Notes under the pieces: model-generated
Told to the model about the DNA's origin: nothing
Databases searched by the model: none
What the model saw: the letters and a program-made list of their open reading frames with translations, nothing else
In this document: positions 6,079-7,280 of the stretch, piece by piece
Position numbering within the stretch: the stretch's first letter is position 1
Layout: every line of letters begins with the position of its first letter
Source of the DNA: JBCAWW01 sp039024315
GTDB lineage: Bacteria; Bacteroidota; Bacteroidia; J057
Direction: 5' to 3'
Length of the DNA: 7,280 nucleotides
NCBI GenBank assembly: GCA_039024315.1
Contig: JBCCQN010000306.1
Coordinates: 1 to 7,280, forward strand
Made by a program: the position numbers and the translations under genes

Positions 6079-6357
6079 ATGAAAACTTATGATGCTCATA
6101 GTGCCGAAGCTCAGCTCAAGGAGCTCCCCGGCTGGGCGTTCCGCGACAGCGGGATAGAAAAAACCTACCTCTTCGAAAACTTTATTGATGCTTTTGGTTT
6201 TATGGCAAAAGCTGCGATTTATGCCGAGAAAGCCAATCATCACCCCGAATGGTCAAACGTTTATAATAAAGTACACGTTCGTCTCAGTACACATGATGCT
6301 GGCGGGCTAACTGATTATGATTTTCAATTGGCTCAACAACTCGAAAAATGTCTGTAA
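6079..6357 (+). CDS. Pterin-4a-carbinolamine dehydratase (PCD/DCoH family)
   Basis: This 92-residue protein dehydrates 4a-hydroxytetrahydrobiopterin, the step that recycles the pterin cofactor after aromatic amino acid hydroxylation. It is a small cytoplasmic protein. The family signature is complete: HHPEW (H54, H55, P56, W58) then VYNKVHVRL and STHDAGGLTDYD with H72. The His-His...His spacing equals that of the catalytic trio in mammalian DCoH. ATG at 6079 is chosen over the in-frame TTG at 6055 because it gives the usual length and MKTYDAHS is a typical start; the extra eight residues add no recognisable sequence. No phenylalanine hydroxylase gene is in the window, so the physiological partner is unknown. 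Its 3' end overlaps dut by 10 bp, so translation of the two is probably coupled. Confidence 0.93.
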   Translation: MKTYDAHSAEAQLKELPGWAFRDSGIEKTYLFENFIDAFGFMAKAAIYAEKANHHPEWSNVYNKVHVRLSTHDAGGLTDYDFQLAQQLEKCL

Positions 6358-6788
6358 CACGCGTAAAAATCATCAATCGCTCGGATAATCCGTTGCCTCA
6401 TTACGCGACTCCGGCCTCTGCAGGGGTCGATCTGCGGGCCAATAATGAGGAACCCATTGTGCTAGCCCCTATGGCGAGAACGATGGTGCCTACCGGCCTT
6501 TTTATCGAATTGCCGATCGGCTATGAAGCGCAGGTAAGACCAAGGTCGGGTTTGGCGATCAAACATGGATTGTCCATCCCCAACTCCCCTGGGACCATAG
6601 ATGCAGACTACCGTGGGGAAATCAAGGTTTTGTTGATCAATTTGGGTCAAGAAGATTTTGAAATCCAGAAGGGAGAGAGAATTGCTCAGATGGTTATTGC
6701 CAAACATGAGCAAGTGCAATGGGAAGAAGTAGAGGTATTAGGTGAGACAGAAAGAGGAGCAGGTGGCTTTGGACATACCGGCAAATAG
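6348..6788 (+). CDS. dut: Deoxyuridine 5'-triphosphate nucleotidohydrolase (dUTPase)
   Basis: dUTPase hydrolyses dUTP to dUMP and pyrophosphate, keeping uracil out of DNA and feeding dTMP synthesis. The 146-residue length is that of the homotrimeric bacterial enzyme. All five motifs are present in order: AGVDLRA (25-31), RPRSGLA (64-70), GTIDADYRGEIKV (82-94, D85 being the expected catalytic Asp), ERIAQMVI (110-117) and the flexible C-terminal arm RGAGGFGHTG (136-145), where the common Ser of GFGSTG is His. ATG at 6348 lies inside the end of the pterin dehydratase gene in another frame (10 bp overlap). The TPR lipoprotein gene follows after 31 bp, so the three probably form one transcription unit. 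No ribosome binding site beyond an A-run (GAAAAATG) is seen. Confidence 0.97.
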   Translation: MSVTRVKIINRSDNPLPHYATPASAGVDLRANNEEPIVLAPMARTMVPTGLFIELPIGYEAQVRPRSGLAIKHGLSIPNSPGTIDADYRGEIKVLLINLGQEDFEIQKGERIAQMVIAKHEQVQWEEVEVLGETERGAGGFGHTGK

Positions 6789-6819
6789 TATGTATTTTAT
6801 AAGATAAACCTTGGAGTTA

Positions 6820-7280
6820 ATGCGCTTATTCGTTTTATATATTTTTTTGCTGGGCAGTCTTTTGGCCTGTAAAACTACGCAGCAAACTACCCAAAGCCCT
6901 AAACCACAGACTGTCAGCAAAACAGATCCTAATGTACTGGACGCCAAACAAGTAGAAATCAGGCAGCAGTATGTTGAAGCTACCACCCAAATGGTCAGGG
7001 GTGATTATAGTAAAGCCAAGGAACTTTTTGAATCAGTAGTGAGGCTGGACCCTCAAAATCATGCCGCTAAGTATAATCTAGCTAAACTAAGTTTGGCCCA
7101 AAGAGAATATGAACAGGCAGTCATCTATGCCAATCAGGCGGTAGAGGGTAATCCAGAAAATTACTGGTATTATCAAATCCTCCAACAAGCCTATGAAGAA
7201 AGAGGCGAATATAAAGATGCCATCGCCGTTTTAGTAAAAATCACAGAAAGATTTCCAGACCGCCCCTCCGAACGCATTCA
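6820..7280 (+). CDS. TPR-repeat lipoprotein (5' part, runs off the window)
   Basis: ATG at 6820 opens a frame still open at the window end, giving 153 residues. The N-terminus is a lipoprotein signal: MRLFVLYIFLLGS then LLAC with C17 as the lipidation site, so the mature protein is membrane-anchored and faces the periplasm. Residues 18-40 are a Gln/Thr/Lys-rich tether. From about 48 there are at least three tetratricopeptide repeats: GDYSKAKELFESVVRLDPQN (61-80), REYEQAVIYANQAVEGNPEN (95-114) and GEYKDAIAVLVKITERFPDR (129-148). TPRs are protein-binding scaffolds, so a role in envelope complex assembly is likely but the partner is unknown. GGAG lies 3 bp before the ATG, closer than ideal. In many Bacteroidota a TPR protein follows dut and precedes DUF4292 and M23-peptidase genes; that continuation cannot be seen here. 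Confidence 0.88.
   Translation, partial: MRLFVLYIFLLGSLLACKTTQQTTQSPKPQTVSKTDPNVLDAKQVEIRQQYVEATTQMVRGDYSKAKELFESVVRLDPQNHAAKYNLAKLSLAQREYEQAVIYANQAVEGNPENYWYYQILQQAYEERGEYKDAIAVLVKITERFPDRPSERI

Noticed and set aside
6738..6986. An 82-codon minus-strand open frame across the dut end and the lipoprotein start
   Set aside because: It crosses two real + strand genes and the gap between them, and its Cys/Val/Leu-rich start is the reverse of the lipoprotein tether and signal peptide codons.

Overview
The window reads as ordinary chromosomal DNA from a member of the Bacteroidota. Several points suggest this. Most genes lack a clear Shine-Dalgarno sequence. A TAnnTTTG-type -7 promoter element lies in front of the copper ATPase gene. 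The protein families are typical of the phylum: a secreted DUF1573 protein, a TlpA-like thioredoxin lipoprotein-or-periplasmic protein with a large N-terminal region, an NCGGC-type small heavy-metal-associated protein, and a TPR lipoprotein after dut. I cannot fix the genus. No rRNA, tRNA, CRISPR array, insertion sequence or phage gene is visible, and base composition does not shift in a way that suggests recent transfer.

Layout. Bases 1-60 are the last 19 codons and stop of an unrecognised + strand gene. miaA (tRNA dimethylallyltransferase) follows 18 bp later in the same frame and appears to start with TTG. It converges, with an 18 bp gap, on a minus-strand two-gene copper unit: a P1B-type copper ATPase (copA-like, 3353 to 1245), whose stop overlaps the start of a small CxxC metal-binding protein (1248 to 1012) in an ATGA. 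Between the ATPase gene and the next + strand gene lie 284 bp. They hold the ATPase promoter region, with a perfect inverted repeat around a TATATTTG element, and a small 57-codon open frame (3426-3599) that may be a real gene.

Next is a secreted DUF1573 protein (3638-4390). It converges on a minus-strand thioredoxin-fold protein of the TlpA type (5995 to 4550). The two are separated by a perfect 17 bp stem-loop at 4486-4527 that can act as a terminator in both directions. A divergent + strand cluster then starts with a pterin-4a-carbinolamine dehydratase (6079-6357), overlaps dUTPase (dut, 6348-6788) by 10 bp, and continues 31 bp later into a TPR lipoprotein that runs off the window end.

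Functionally these are separate small units: tRNA modification (miaA), copper export plus a partner metal-binding protein, two independent cell-envelope proteins, and a pterin/nucleotide metabolism pair leading into an envelope lipoprotein. I found no convincing new multi-gene system. The items most worth a second look are the unlisted 57-codon frame, the palindrome on the copper promoter, the MxxSD change in the last ATPase membrane helix, and the unusual miaA start.
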